A stretch of 64,000 bases of DNA from assembly GCA_029465975.1 (NCBI GenBank), contig CM055762.1, positions 3,765,156-3,829,155 of the forward strand. The letters are read 5' to 3'. Positions 35,008-47,166 of the stretch are shown in pieces; positions within the stretch are counted from its first letter, which is position 1; each line of letters opens with the position of its first letter. The notes beneath the pieces are model-generated. The model was given only the letters and a program-made list of their open reading frames with translations, did no database searches and was not told the DNA's origin. A program made the translations under genes and the position numbers. This DNA comes from Dallia pectoralis. Taxonomy: Eukaryota > Chordata > Actinopteri > Esociformes > Umbridae.

Positions 35008-37849
35008 GTGAGTGGATCCATCCCCGTGCAATCTCTCCGACAGAGAGGCCTCACACAACCCCGCACACCTCCGCCCGCCCACCTCCCTCCAACACTCCCC
35101 GCTTTAATGCCCCCCTCACGTCCACGGACAATGGGCTGTCCCTGGGACAAATAGGGCTCCACTTATTCATGGCAGAATAGTCACATAAAGTCAATACTAT
35201 TCCGTAGCACTCTAGAGGAAAGATTTTCCCCACAACGGGGGTTACAGCGATCTCCCATCCGACTACTTACCCGGGCTACAAATGACTACCAGGGGTTACA
35301 AAAATCTCCCTTGCTCTTATCTAGGACTGTAGCCCATTACAAACCTATCTACTGCCTATTGATGACATTCCAAAATGAGCCATGCACAAATAAATCATCC
35401 CTGTATTTTAATTTCTAGACCGCTGCTAGATTTTTGTGAAAACACATTTGTCAGTTCCCGAAATATGATGTTGTCCGCATGAGATATAAAACAAGTAGTG
35501 ACACAAATATGATAATAGGATACAATGCTATACGGTTTTGGCAACCATAGTTCTTGATTAATGTTAACAGACCTCCTGATCTGAGCTACCACTTGCTAGT
35601 GTTCCGCATCGGAGAGAAGGACGAATAAAGAGAAAACCAACTTCACCTTGGAGTTATCCATAGCTGTGCCATGGATGGAATTGTTTGTGGTTGGGCACAG
35701 TTCTGTCGTGGCCGCAATCATGTCTAGGAACAAGGCCTGCAGACCATGGTCCTTTCTTATCCTTGGTTTCAGTGACCAGTCTAAAGCAATTTTCCTCCTA
35801 GCCGAACAAACTGCATTTTATACATCCGATTTTGGATAGACATTTAACATTCAGGTTTCTAGTCAATTTACAGATCTTACAGTTCTTACAAAGGCGGTAT
35901 CATGACACGATGAATCCATGAATCATAATGTAGACGATCAAAGCAATACACAGGTACCTATTTTGTTGAAAGGTCGGTCGTCTACTGGGCTACCGAATAC
36001 CGCTTTTTGCAAACGAGGTGAGGACAGGCTACACATTGAAACCCACAAAACGGGCTGGGTGTTTGCAAAAGCAAGTCGTGACAACGGCGTTGTAACCAGT
36101 CTCCTTATGAAATAAATGCGATCGATTGATCGAAAACGGATGCGGATGTGTCTTAAAAAAACGACTAACGGCAGCTTTCTTTCGGTTTACCGGGAGTCTC
36201 TCCCTGTAGCCGATTTGCACATGATGAGCCCCTCCCCCCTCCCCCCCTGGTGTTGATGAGCTGTCACTATTCCTGGCAGACTTTAATCTCAAAGATTTAA
36301 ATGCTGTGAGGCCACGCTGAGCCAGGTGTGTGTGGTACGCGTCGGTGTGATGTGCTCAACAGGTGCTCTGGCACCTTTTCACCGGCGGACACGGGTTACA
36401 CCGCAATTATCCCTGTAAATCTAAAACATGACAGGACTTTGCAGCGGGGCTCGGCTCTTATCGAGAGCCAGGGACGGCGGGGCGTACGGGGGCTTTCGCG
36501 TGACCGTGCGAACACCACCCGTGAGTCACGTCTAAGGGGATGTCCAGGAGCTGTTGGGGAAAGAGCGTGGCGTGTTCGTTTTGCTTCATGCGTTGGGTTA
36601 AAGAGGTCGAGATTAGGCACTTGTCTCGTGGATTATCGATGTCCGCAAAGCAGGTTGTGATCATGGCACGGAGAGAGTTGGTAGGAAATGTATGAGTCCG
36701 GAAGGACCAGAACAACAGCCTCTGGGGTGGATCTGAGGGATTAGATGTACACGGATTTAGTCGTTTAGAGTGGTTTCGAAGTAGAAGCAGTGACATAGTG
36801 AACGGCGACACACAACATCATTTATTAATCTATGTTTACTGCCGCTTTGTGCTCTGGTGAAGGCTAAGATACCAGATGGGAGATGGTTTCATTAGATTCT
36901 CCAAATCATTTCGCCAAGGACATCACTACCAAAGTTCTGGGGCTCAGGCCAAGAGTGGGATGTTGTCTTGTCGTGGCAGCCAGCCCAATAATGTGTTCAG
37001 GCCTCGCCGGCTCAGTATCGATGGGTATTCAAATGACTATCATTGCTCAGTCGGCGAGGGCATACTTAGGAAATGAATATCGACTTTTAATGAATGAAGT
37101 CCTGCTCGGTATATGGGCATGTGTCAACTGGGACGGTGGGCCAATCTGACAGCATTATTGGCAATGTTTTAATCGGCTAAACTAACTTTCGGATAATGCC
37201 GTTCCACGGGATACCGTGAGCTACAGGATATACTGGATGCAATGCGAGCGAGGAAAATGGCCGGACGCTCAAGTTCATGTCGAAACGGACTAGTTAGCGG
37301 AAAAATCTGCTTATTCCAGTCCCAGACGGAGGACTCGGTTTTAGCAAGGCAATCACTCAGACTGTATTCCCGATACTGCACCATAATAACGCGTAACAAA
37401 AGTGAGGAAAGGCTTGCTTTTGCCAGTCATGCAATTTGATGCAATACCAAGATAAGTGAACACATGCCTGATTTACTGGCCGCGCTGCAAGACCACTCTA
37501 ATAAGAAATCGGACAAAAAAAGCTTAATCTGCCGTCCCATGAGGAGCCGTATACTGGTTTTTTGTTCCTACTATAGAATGGTTTGTATCCTGGCAGAACC
37601 GTCACATATGGATGTGTATGGAATCTGGAACCGAAAAGGGTTTCAGCGGAAAACAAAACAGAAACTGTAAGGGCGAACAGAGAAACACTATGCCTAGGTC
37701 TCTGATGGAAAGGGGTTGACTGCGACAGCCAACGGAGCTTGTTCGTAAGCCTTTTTTAATCACAAGTTTAGACAGTTATACAACTGTCTAAACTGTTATA
37801 CGACTTTTTATTTACCATGCGTGCTTTTTCATCTCGTCCCTCCCACCAG
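35008..37849 (+). other. intron D-E (2,842 bp)
   Basis: No transposon or tandem array recognised. Short C-rich run at 36230-36248. Ends CTCGTCCCTCCCACCAG. Confidence 0.8.
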
Positions 37850-38099
37850 TTTCTGCCAGTGACTGTGATTCGGACTTGAACGCTGAGCTGACCTACTACA
37901 CCCTGAGCCCAGACTTCAGCATCTCCCCCCATGGGACCATCTTTCCGGCGGGCCAGCTGGACTACGAGAGGCCCGACCACTTGTATGAGTTCGTGGTGAT
38001 GGCCGTGGACAAAGGGGAGTTCCCTCGCACCGGCACGGCCACGGTACGCGTCCGCATGGTCAACGTCAACGACGAGGCTCCCAACTTCTCCCAGCACGT
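37850..38099 (+). CDS. cadherin exon E: most of EC-c
   Basis: Acceptor CCCTCCCACCAG; donor GTAAGT at 38100. Two bases in, two bases out. Encodes SASDCDSDLNAELTYY (calcium motif DxD), ISPHGTIFPAGQLDYERPDH (the LDYE form of the LDRE motif) and VVMAVDKGEFPRTGTATV. It closes with the linker MVNVNDEAPNF and the first residues of EC-d. Confidence 0.94.
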
Positions 38100-39053
38100 G
38101 TAAGTTCTGCCTTTCTTTACTTCCTATCAAACCTTTATTTCAGCCGCCGTTTTTGTTGGCCTTCTCACCGCCCACCCAGTCTTGTAGTTACCCCCGACCT
38201 GTTGTCAGTCGGGGTCTGGATGGACACCCCCAGTGCCCGTGCCCCGGATAGTTAGCAACGGCTATCGCTAACACATCTGACTCAAAGAATCTAGTAATTG
38301 TTGTCTTCGGTTTGGAGCGCTCTTGGTTTACACAGTTGTGTTAGCTGCAGGACCGCGGGAAGGTCTAAATGCAATCAATCTCCCGAGGATTAGAGTTAGA
38401 GGCCATCACTCTTCTCCCGTCTCAACCGATACTCCCACAATCCATTGCGTCTGGTTTCCCACAATCCCATGTGGCTGCGGTTTTTGTAGCTGCTACAAAC
38501 GCAAACGAACTAGTGTGAGCTTTAAGAAACAGCAAATGCGATTTCGCCGTCTCTATCTCTCCTGCTGCTCTCGGGCATGTTTCTGCCCAGATATTAGCTC
38601 ATCCACACATTGTTTTGTATAATGCCGCATTACAGTGTGGTTCTGGGCCAATCTGTTGTGATGCGTTTAGCCGTTGTTTCTTTCCCGTGGTGTCGCTCCG
38701 GCCTGTGGCTCTTTAAATTGGACGATTTTCTGGCAGCTAGTTCTGCAAATTGGTGAGGCAGGTTCAATCAGCCATGTCTTTAGTTGTGGACAGAACAACA
38801 CCAGCATCGTGGAAGTGTGTGTGTGCAAGTGTGTGCAAGTGTGTGTGTGGTGTGTGTGTCTGGGCGCGTGTGCCTGTGCTGATGTATGCACAAGTTGTTT
38901 TTATAGAGTGAAAGAGCTTACATGTTTTTTTTTACAAAGAAGGAAATATCATTTTTTTGGAAGAGATGGAGAGCGATTGAGTGAGTCACAGAGAAGAGAG
39001 ATAGAGTGATGGAGAGATGGAGAGACTGTATGGATCACTTAAAGTGCAGAGGG

Positions 39054-39054
<1 letters not shown>

Positions 39055-39090
<36 letters not shown>
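39055..39090 (+). repeat. GT microsatellite
   Basis: Uninterrupted (GT)n of about 17 units. Confidence 0.9.
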
Positions 39091-39092
<2 letters not shown>

Positions 39093-40847
39093 AAGGGTGT
39101 GTGTGTGGGAAGGGTGTGGCCGGCCAATTGAACAGGGTTTAGCTCGTCGAGGTTCAAATTAACGCTGCGGTGAGGGCAGGGTAACGGGGTTACGGGTGAA
39201 GGGGGGCCGCGAACGGGAGTGCGCTGTTACGACGGAGCGGCTGCTGTTTGTGTCTGCTAGCGGTTTCGTAGTAGAAATGGATTTCCTGTCAGGAGATTCA
39301 CCATGCCCCCGCACCCCCACAAACACACCTTCCCTTTGCCGCAGACGTCTACACAGCGCGGAAAGCAAAGAGACATTCTTGTACTCGGTCGCGCCAGGGA
39401 GTGCAGTGTCTACCGGTAATTGAGTAACTTTTTGATTGCCTTTAGCCCATCGGTTCCGACGTTCTCTGTTGAATCAGCGAGTTTAATTCCCTCGCTCGTT
39501 TTTTTGGTCCCCCTTTCTGCCCAATAACTGTTGAATAAAAACCTCTCATCTCCCCGCGCAGAAGCCTGTCTGAAAACGACCATATTGTCCCATTAATAAA
39601 TGGACAAGAAAACGTCATTATTCTCTCCGGGAGTCCTGAGACGCTCTGATACCATTCAGGGGAGTCGCCGCGTGCGATAAACGCAGTCAGAGTTACCGCG
39701 ACGTCCTTCGTCGCCGACGTGACGCCAGCGGAACAGACGCAATCATTCGTGTCACTCTGCCCAGCACACTCTTGGCGGATTCGCACCGGGGAGTTTTTCT
39801 GGCAGAATGTACCCTGAGTGATGGGCGAGTTGGACGGGCTGAGAGATATTGGGAAATGCATTCGCGGAGAGCACTGGCAATCTGTTGACATTACGGGAGA
39901 CTGATAGATGCTAATGAGCGCAAACAACGAGCCAGCCTCGGCCTCGCAAGCAGCACGCTTCGTTTTGACAGTCGTTAACGTGTAATAGACGCGCCAGACG
40001 AATTGGCTAATTATTTCGCGGCTTATGTCACATTACAGTGTGGCGGGGAAGCGAGGGGTTAAGGGTGACAGAGCGTCAGCTCAGCGGAGGTCGGAGTGGC
40101 TGGCTGTCGGAGGGAGGCAGACCTCTAATGTAGCAGTAGTCGGAGTTTGAGTTTGAATGAGATGGATGGGGTGGATAATGGGAGAGAGTTCGGGTACCTG
40201 TGAGGGGAATATTCAACCAGTGTCCGTCTGTCTGCCCGGCCAGGCTCCTGACGTGCATTAGCCGTCGTTCCGCTCACTCACCAGCCCCTTCTGTGAAATA
40301 GGTCCACCGGGACTTGGAGCTGTCGGTCCCGCGTTGACCCCGACTCCCCTGGGCCATTTCCATGGACACAGGCGAGCGCCAGAGAGCGCCCCGTCGCTGA
40401 CTTGCACCCTTCGGACGGCGTAGGCAGGAGCTCGCAGGTGGATCTTGTTTCTCGTCTTTAGAGCGAACGGAGCCCGTAAAAAAATCGAGACCTTCGAAAT
40501 GTGTGTGTGTTTGTGTGTGTGTGTGTGTTTGTGTCTGTGTGTGTGTGCGTGCCCTTGTGTTCGTACGATAGTGTTATCTCTTCTCGGGAAGCGGACGCCT
40601 TTTGAGGCTGCTGACAGATTACAGGTCGCAGGTGTCAGCTTTACCGTGGCGCTGGGTGTTGAAGCAGACGGGGGGTTATAGGGTGTCTACAGAGCAAGTT
40701 CATAAATCAGAGACATGAAACGCCTGTCAGCTCGCCTCTGTTACCCATCAATCAGCTGTCTGGGAAAAAGACATGACGCCGGGTACAACCACTTCCCTCT
40801 CTTCACCTCTGCATCCATGTCGCTTCCTAAATCCAAGTTGCTCTCCT

Positions 40848-41069
40848 AATCTCTGTCTCACATTCGATCTCTGTCTCACGTTCGATCTCTATCTCAAATT
40901 TGATCTCTGTCTCACGTTCAATCTCTGTCTCAAATTCGATCTCTGTCTCACGTTCAATCTATTTCTCACATTTCATCTCTGTCTCACGTTCAATCTCTGT
41001 CTCAAATTCGATCTCTGTCTCGCGGTCAATCTCTGTTTTACATTCAATCTCTGTCTCACATTCAATATC
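40848..41069 (+). repeat. 18-bp minisatellite, about 12 copies
   Basis: The unit is AATCTCTGTCTCACGTTC, with CAAATTCG and CACATTC variants. It gives a six-residue serine-rich peptide periodicity in one frame. Looser ATCTCTGT words continue to about 41310. Confidence 0.88.
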
Positions 41070-41965
41070 TTTTTTTTTCTGACTCACTCATCAACTGATC
41101 TCTGTCCCTCTCTTAATCTCTGTCCCTCTATGCATCTCTGTCCCTTTCTGAATTTCTGTCACTCACTATAGTTCTCTTAATCTCTGTTCTTTGAATCTCC
41201 ATTACTTTCTGTTTCACCATCACCTTTTGAATACTTGTTGCTTTCTGAATCTCCATAACCCTCTGAATCTCTGTTGTTCTCTGAATATCTGTTGTTCTCT
41301 GAATATCTGTCGATCGTTAATATTTTTATCATATTGCTTTGGTTGCTTTTCCTGTTAGAACACCTGTCTTCTTCAGTAATTCTTATCAGGATTGTTGTTC
41401 AATATCGGTATGCCTGCAAACAGATGAAAGACAATTCATGTCAAGATAATGACATAGAGCCCTAATGGAGTCCAATTAGACCAATCAGTTGGGGACATTG
41501 GTATCCGTTGAAACACTAGAATGTGTGCATTGCTCTTTTGTGAACAAGTTACCTGGAACTGCTGTGTCAAACCGTCAACTGGTACTGTAAATATACTGGG
41601 GAAAATGTATTTTACTTCACACAGTCCAGCTCAGATTTACCAAAGCAAAAGCTTAGACAGCATTGAGAACAAAGAAAACGACAGACGATCAGTCATCTTC
41701 AGCCGGGCCCTCCCGGACCTTTCCCGAAGAGCACATGCAACCGGCCGAAGCAAAATTTGTTTGACATCTCTGACCGGAACCAATCATATCCTTCACAAAC
41801 ACCACCCTGTTTTTTTCCCCTGGCAAATATTTTCGAAAAGTGATTAAAATCTGACATGTCTGAAGCATGCTGTTATTTGCTCATTTTCATCGTCGCACGT
41901 TCGCTCGTCCCCGCAGAGACGCGACGGGAGGCTGTGACTTTTGCGATGTCCCTCTCTGTCAACAG

Positions 41966-42108
41966 ATACCGAACCTTCGTCTCGGAGGACGCGGGGCCCA
42001 ACACGCTCGTCGCCACGGTTCTCGCCAAGGACCCGGACGGCGACGGGATCTCCTACAAAATCACGATGGGCAACGGCGAGGGCAACTTCGTTATTGACAG
42101 CCAGAAAG
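41966..42108 (+). CDS. cadherin exon F: first half of EC-d
   Basis: Acceptor CTCTGTCAACAG; donor GTGAGA at 42109. One base in, one out. Encodes YRTFVSEDAGPNTLVATVLA, the calcium motif KDPDGDGISYKI and GNGEGNFVIDSQK. Confidence 0.94.
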
Positions 42109-42804
42109 GTGAGACATTGTTCACGCCGCACCCTTCTTCTCCCCTGTGAATTATTCACCCACCCCCCGACCGCTTTTTGTAAACGGTACGCTACTAGACG
42201 GCTGAAAATAAAGAGTCGTAAATATTTCCTCTGTCATATTAATTGAGGCCGATTTTTGTCATTACTAACGTCATCAGACGTTTACGCCGATGTATCAAGT
42301 TGAGCAAGCCATTCGCCCGCCGCCGAGGAAGCAATTTGAAATGGAAAACGGGTTAAAGGAAAATACACATTTCCAAGCCCTCCCACCTTGGGAAAATTGC
42401 GCCATCATATCTGCATAGTTCACATTAAAGGGGAATGAGATGTCATTTTTTGCCAATTCAATTATTCCCGGAACTTTGAGTTGCAATTTACTCTGTTCAT
42501 TTTTTTCTGATAGTAGCTGTCAGCAGAACGAGGGGGGTATTTCATGGCCGTGTCGAAATAGAAACTGATTGGTACACACAGAAAAAAATCTCCTCGTCTA
42601 GATCACTCCCGTGGAAGCGTTTCCCCAAAACGTCTGGGTTCCGTACATGTGCGTATCGCTGTTCATTTAAACAGGATGTCACGCGTGTTTGCGGAGGATG
42701 TGACAGGCCGTTACTGCTCACAGACACGTCGCTGTCAGACAGAGCGTTAATGTACACATCCCACTGTAGCCGCTTGATGAGTTTACATACTGTTATTGGA
42801 CCAT

Positions 42805-42982
42805 TCTCTCTCTCTCTCTCTTGCACTCTATCTCTCTCTCTCGCTCCCTCGCTCTCTCTCTCTTGCACACTCTCTCTTGCTCTCTCTCGCCCTCTCTCTC
42901 TCTCTCGCACTCTCTCTTGCACTCTCTCTCTCTCTCTCTCTCTTGCACTCTCTTGAACTCTCTCTCTCTCTTGCACTCTCTT

Positions 42983-43020
<38 letters not shown>

Positions 43021-43041
43021 CCTCTCTCTCCCTCTCCCTCC

Positions 43042-43076
<35 letters not shown>

Positions 43077-43078
43077 CA
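42805..43078 (+). repeat. compound CT microsatellite
   Basis: (CT)n interrupted by CTTGCACTCTCTTGAACTC and CCCTC words. It makes serine/leucine-rich (+) and arginine/glutamate-rich (-) spurious frames. Confidence 0.95.
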
Positions 43079-44194
43079 GGACTCTGTCAGGGCTCACCAG
43101 AGCCAGTTAACCCATGCATCACAAGCGCCATTAAACAACTGGTTTGCACTAAGTTTCCTGTCTCAACTTATTCCCTATAGATTGTCATTTGGTTCCCACT
43201 TATCCACGTGGCTCTCATTCATTAAGTTTCGGGGTGACGGATATTCCATGCCACGCCCCCCTTCCCCCGTTTCATCTCGCTTCCTTTCAACGATCAAAGT
43301 GTTTTATTCCTTATTCTCCACGGACCGTCAAATCTCCTCTGCAATCCCGAATCATTCATGGATTTTTTTCCCGTCTCCTGGACAGATGGGGGTCTGCGAG
43401 CGCTATGATAATTCGACTGTAATTCGACGTATAATATGTTTTCCGGGGATTTAATGCCGTTTTAAGAATTCAAGGAGCAAAGTCAATAAGATGATCCCCG
43501 TCTTTGTATTGAAGACATAAATACAAAGCCTCTGCGTTCTCGCCGCGATGGAAGTATTTACCGAGACGCCGGACGGAAATATTTATCCGGATAAAACGTA
43601 GATCATTTCTACGGCCAACGTGAACGACCACTATCTTTCTCTTTCTTCGTCGGATTGCGGCATTTGCTCGTTGTTTGTTTTATTCGCACCAGTTTTGAAG
43701 AGTCGCATTGAACACGCGGCGTAATTCTTGCCGATCGTGGCGCACAGGAATAAAGGACTGTCATTGACATTTGAGCACTTCGTCGTGCCTGCCTGCCTCT
43801 TTGGTCACTGTTACTAGTTTAGTCAGAGTTTCTTGTGCTCGTGATGTGAAGTTTACATAGCGTCGCCCGTCGCCTCGCCCCACACCGAGTTCCCGTTCTC
43901 TCTTGGGGCAAATGCGCTCGTGCGCCTTTCATGGCATCCCACGGTTATCGAGGCAGACGCTGATACTAGGTGGCGTTGAGAGAAGGCCATTGGCGCCCCC
44001 TCCCCGGCGACCGCCCTGCCCTCCGTCTTACGATGACACATGTGTTCACTGACCCCCATCCCCGTCACCCCCCCTCCACCCCCGGAGTAACATCTTGTCA
44101 ATTTTCGACGTGCAACATGTGCTGGCCCCAGCTCATCAAGATGGTTCAGAGGGGTGACCGGGACGGATGTTTGTGCACATGCCCGCACGTGCAC

Positions 44195-44226
<32 letters not shown>

Positions 44227-44274
44227 ACACACACACATAAACACACACAAACACACACACATACACACACGCAC

Positions 44275-44321
<47 letters not shown>

Positions 44322-44413
44322 ACACACATACACACACACAAACACACACATATACACACACAGACACACACACACACACATACACACAGACACACACGCA
44401 CCCACACACACAC

Positions 44414-44453
<40 letters not shown>

Positions 44454-44455
44454 TG
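44195..44455 (+). repeat. compound CA microsatellite
   Basis: (CA)n with ATACACAC, AAACACAC and GACACAC interruptions. Confidence 0.95.
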
Positions 44456-45261
44456 GCACGGGCAGACATATGGATACACAGACGTTCCTGTTCTCTCGCA
44501 TGCACACACTCCTCAATTACCGGCGTTTACTGTCCTCTGCTCCGTTAACCAGTTTTCATTCCATCTCTCGGTTCTTACCGACTGTTTTTTGACACTCTTT
44601 GAGGTTGTGTCGAGAAATTTCCGAAGATAATGGGTGTGTCTGTTTCTGAGTCCTGTCCGTTTCATTGTATGCAGATAACATGCCATTGGCTACATGTTGA
44701 TTTGGAACTAATATTTCACTCTAGAATGAAATGCATGCGCTTCATAAAACATTTCGAAATGTGTTTGGCAATTTCCAACGATCTTCTCAATATGGACGCT
44801 TGTCGTTTTGGGTAGTGTCTCCTATTAAAGTAACCGGAGCATCTGGATGGTCGGAAGTCTTTCATACAGACTGTATGAACCTTGTTGGCCAGGTCTGCAT
44901 TCCACGTGTCGTCCCCTTTGCCTTTGGAGTGACGTCCATGAATGACGTCCGTGTTAAAGTTTAAATGTGCCTTTTCCTTGAAAATGGCTGTTCAGTGACG
45001 TTGTCACGAAATAATATGTGAATTGTGTGTTAGCTTCGTTTCGCATTTTGCTTGTGTATTCGTAATAATTGTAATAGATACCTTTTTGTACGTCTATGGA
45101 TTGAGTCTTTTAGAGTCACCTGGGATATTCGACCGTCTATCTCAGTAATGTCTACCTGGTAAAATAAAGCTGTAATGAAATGTGTCCCATGAGGAAGCCT
45201 TTTCCTCAATCTGCCCCATTCTTCTACAGTGTTGTGGTTTGGATGTGCCTGCGTGTCCATC

Positions 45262-45775
45262 CTCCTCTGTGGATTCACTGTGTGTGGATTCATCGTGTGT
45301 GGATTCACTGTGTGTGTGGATTCATCGTGTGTGTGGATTCATCGTGTGTGTGGAGTCACTGTGTGTGTGGAGTCACTGTGTGTGTGGAGTCACTGTGTGT
45401 GTGGATTCACTGTGTGGATTCATCGTGTGTGTGGATTCACTGTGTGTGTGGATTCACTGTGTGTGGATTCACTGTGTGTGTGGATTCACTGTGTGTGTGG
45501 ATTCACTGTGTGTGTGGATTCACTGTGTGTGGATTCACTGTGTGTGGATTCACTGTGTGTGGATTCACTGTGTGTGGATTCACTGTGTGTGGATTCACTG
45601 TGTGTGTGGATTCACTGTGTGTGTGGATTCACTGTGTGTGTGGATTCACTGTGTGTGGATTCACTGTGTGTGGATTCACTGTGTGTGTGGATTCACTGTG
45701 TGTGGATTCACTGTGTGTGGATTCACTGTGTGTGGATTCACTGTGTGTGGATTCACTGTGTGTGTGAATTCACTG
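45262..45775 (+). repeat. 15/17-bp minisatellite
   Basis: Mixed copies of TGTGTGGATTCACTG (15 bp) and the same unit with an extra GT (17 bp). CATC and GGAGTC variants lie in the left part, and the last unit reads GTGAATTC. Because of the two lengths, frames alternate but remain open. Confidence 0.93.
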
Positions 45776-45799
45776 TGTCCAGCAGCCTGTGGTACTGTA

Positions 45800-45985
45800 A
45801 ATCTATCTATGGACCAGCTCTTTGGCCTGTGATGCAGTAAGTCTATCTCTGATTGGACCAGCTCTTTTGCCTGTGGTGCAGTAAGTCTATCTATGATTGG
45901 ACCAGCTCTTTGGCCTGTGGTGCAGTAAGTCTATCTCCTATTGGACCAGCTCCTTGGCCTGTGATGCAGCTGCTCTGGGTTATCC
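45800..45985 (+). repeat. 44-bp tandem array, four copies
   Basis: GGACCAGCTC recurs at 45811, 45855, 45899 and 45943. Units end in CAGTAAGTCTATCT. Confidence 0.9.
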
Positions 45986-46993
45986 AACAGGATAGAACCA
46001 GTCAGTTTCCAATGCCTACCCGGACAGCTTCCTCCATGACAGCCAATGCCCCAAACCCACCATCCAAACAGTGCAGCGCTCACATCACATTAGAATTGAT
46101 TACATTTCGTGGAGATATAGAGGAGATATGCCATTTTTTTAATTCTGGTTCCCTGCTTGGTAAATTGCTCTCGGCATCTGCCCCGCTTCTCCCTGACGCT
46201 CATTCATGTCACCCTGTTAGTCAGAGATAGGCGGACCGAACCGGTCTTTGAAGAGCAATACTGTCAGGGTATGATATGATTTCATCCGTCGCAGACCCTC
46301 TAAAAGCCACGGAAATGTATATAGCGGCCAATGCTTGCATCTTACCCTAGTAGATAAGGTTGGATGTAGTCTGCAGCCCACATGAATGCTTTGCACACAC
46401 CAAAAGCCCCGTTGAATGCGATGTAGAAAAGAAGAGACATTCACTCTAAAAAGAGAGAGAGAGAGAGAGGGCCATGGAAATGTGCCTCCCACACAATGGT
46501 TACAGCAAAGCGTGAGAACGTCAGCTAAACACAGAGGGTACCTGGCATGTTCTCCAGGGAGGTGAGAACATTCCAGTCACTCAAAACGATCTGCTGTGCA
46601 CCGGCCTTTGTGCGTTTCTGCTTTGTTTACGACACCGCGAAAGGTGGGACCAAGAAGAGCCTTGAGTTGGACGAGGCCACACGCCGCCCAAGTGCCTAAA
46701 TACAAGCGGAGAAAAGAACGCCGGCGTTTTATTTCCGCGCCAGATGTGTCAGTCACTGACTTTACGAGCGCAAGCAGATCCTCCGGGGACGAGTTCGGTT
46801 CCATGCTGTTTCACGTGAGGCGAAAAGGATGAACCAGTGGGCACAAAGTGTTTCTAAATGTGATGAAACGATGAAAAGTGTTCCAGTGCCTCAGGTTGCA
46901 CAGGTTGTTTCTTCTGCTTAGTCAGCTATGAGTGTTGGATTTGAGTCCTTCACAGTGAACTGATGGCTCACCGCCGATTTGTCTTTTTCGCAG

Positions 46994-47166
46994 GCCTGAT
47001 CCGGCTGCGCTCAAGCCCCCCTCCCAGACTCCAGGGGGTGGAGTACATCCTGAACATCACGGCGACAGATGACAACGCGTCCGGCGGCCCCCAGGCTCTC
47101 TCGTCCACCGCCCTGGTCATCGTCGGCGTGGACGACGTCAACAACAACAAACCCGTCTTTGAGAAG
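46994..47166 (+). CDS. cadherin exon G: second half of EC-d and linker to EC-e
   Basis: Acceptor TTTGTCTTTTTCGCAG; donor GTACGT at 47167. Two bases in, phase 0 out. Encodes GLIRLRSSPPP, then VEYILNITATDDNASGGPQA with two possible N-glycosylation sites (NIT, NAS). The linker VDDVNNNKPVFEK follows, with DVNNN in place of DVNDN. Confidence 0.94.

Larger units (their letters stand above)
38100..41965 (+). other. intron E-F (3,866 bp)
   Basis: Contains GT tracts (38812-38860, 39055-39090, 40500-40550) and an 18-bp array (40848-41069). The AG-preceding region CCTCTCTGTCAACAG marks the exit. No transposon recognised. Confidence 0.8.
42109..46993 (+). other. intron F-G (4,885 bp)
   Basis: Contains a long CT array (42805-43078), a CA array (44195-44455), a 15/17-bp minisatellite (45262-45775), a 44-bp array (45800-45985) and a GA run at 46448-46468. 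The stretches 42250-42500 and 43440-43800 are non-repetitive and unassigned. TACCTGGTAAAATAAAGC (45153-45170) resembles the tail of a fish dispersed repeat. Confidence 0.8.

Noticed and set aside
42542..43097. Arginine/glutamate-rich minus frames
   Set aside because: Antisense of the CT microsatellite.
43853..44592. Several long frames across the CA array
   Set aside because: Microsatellite translations only.
45180..45840. Three long + frames rich in C, V and W
   Set aside because: Product of the 15/17-bp repeat. The region is intronic.
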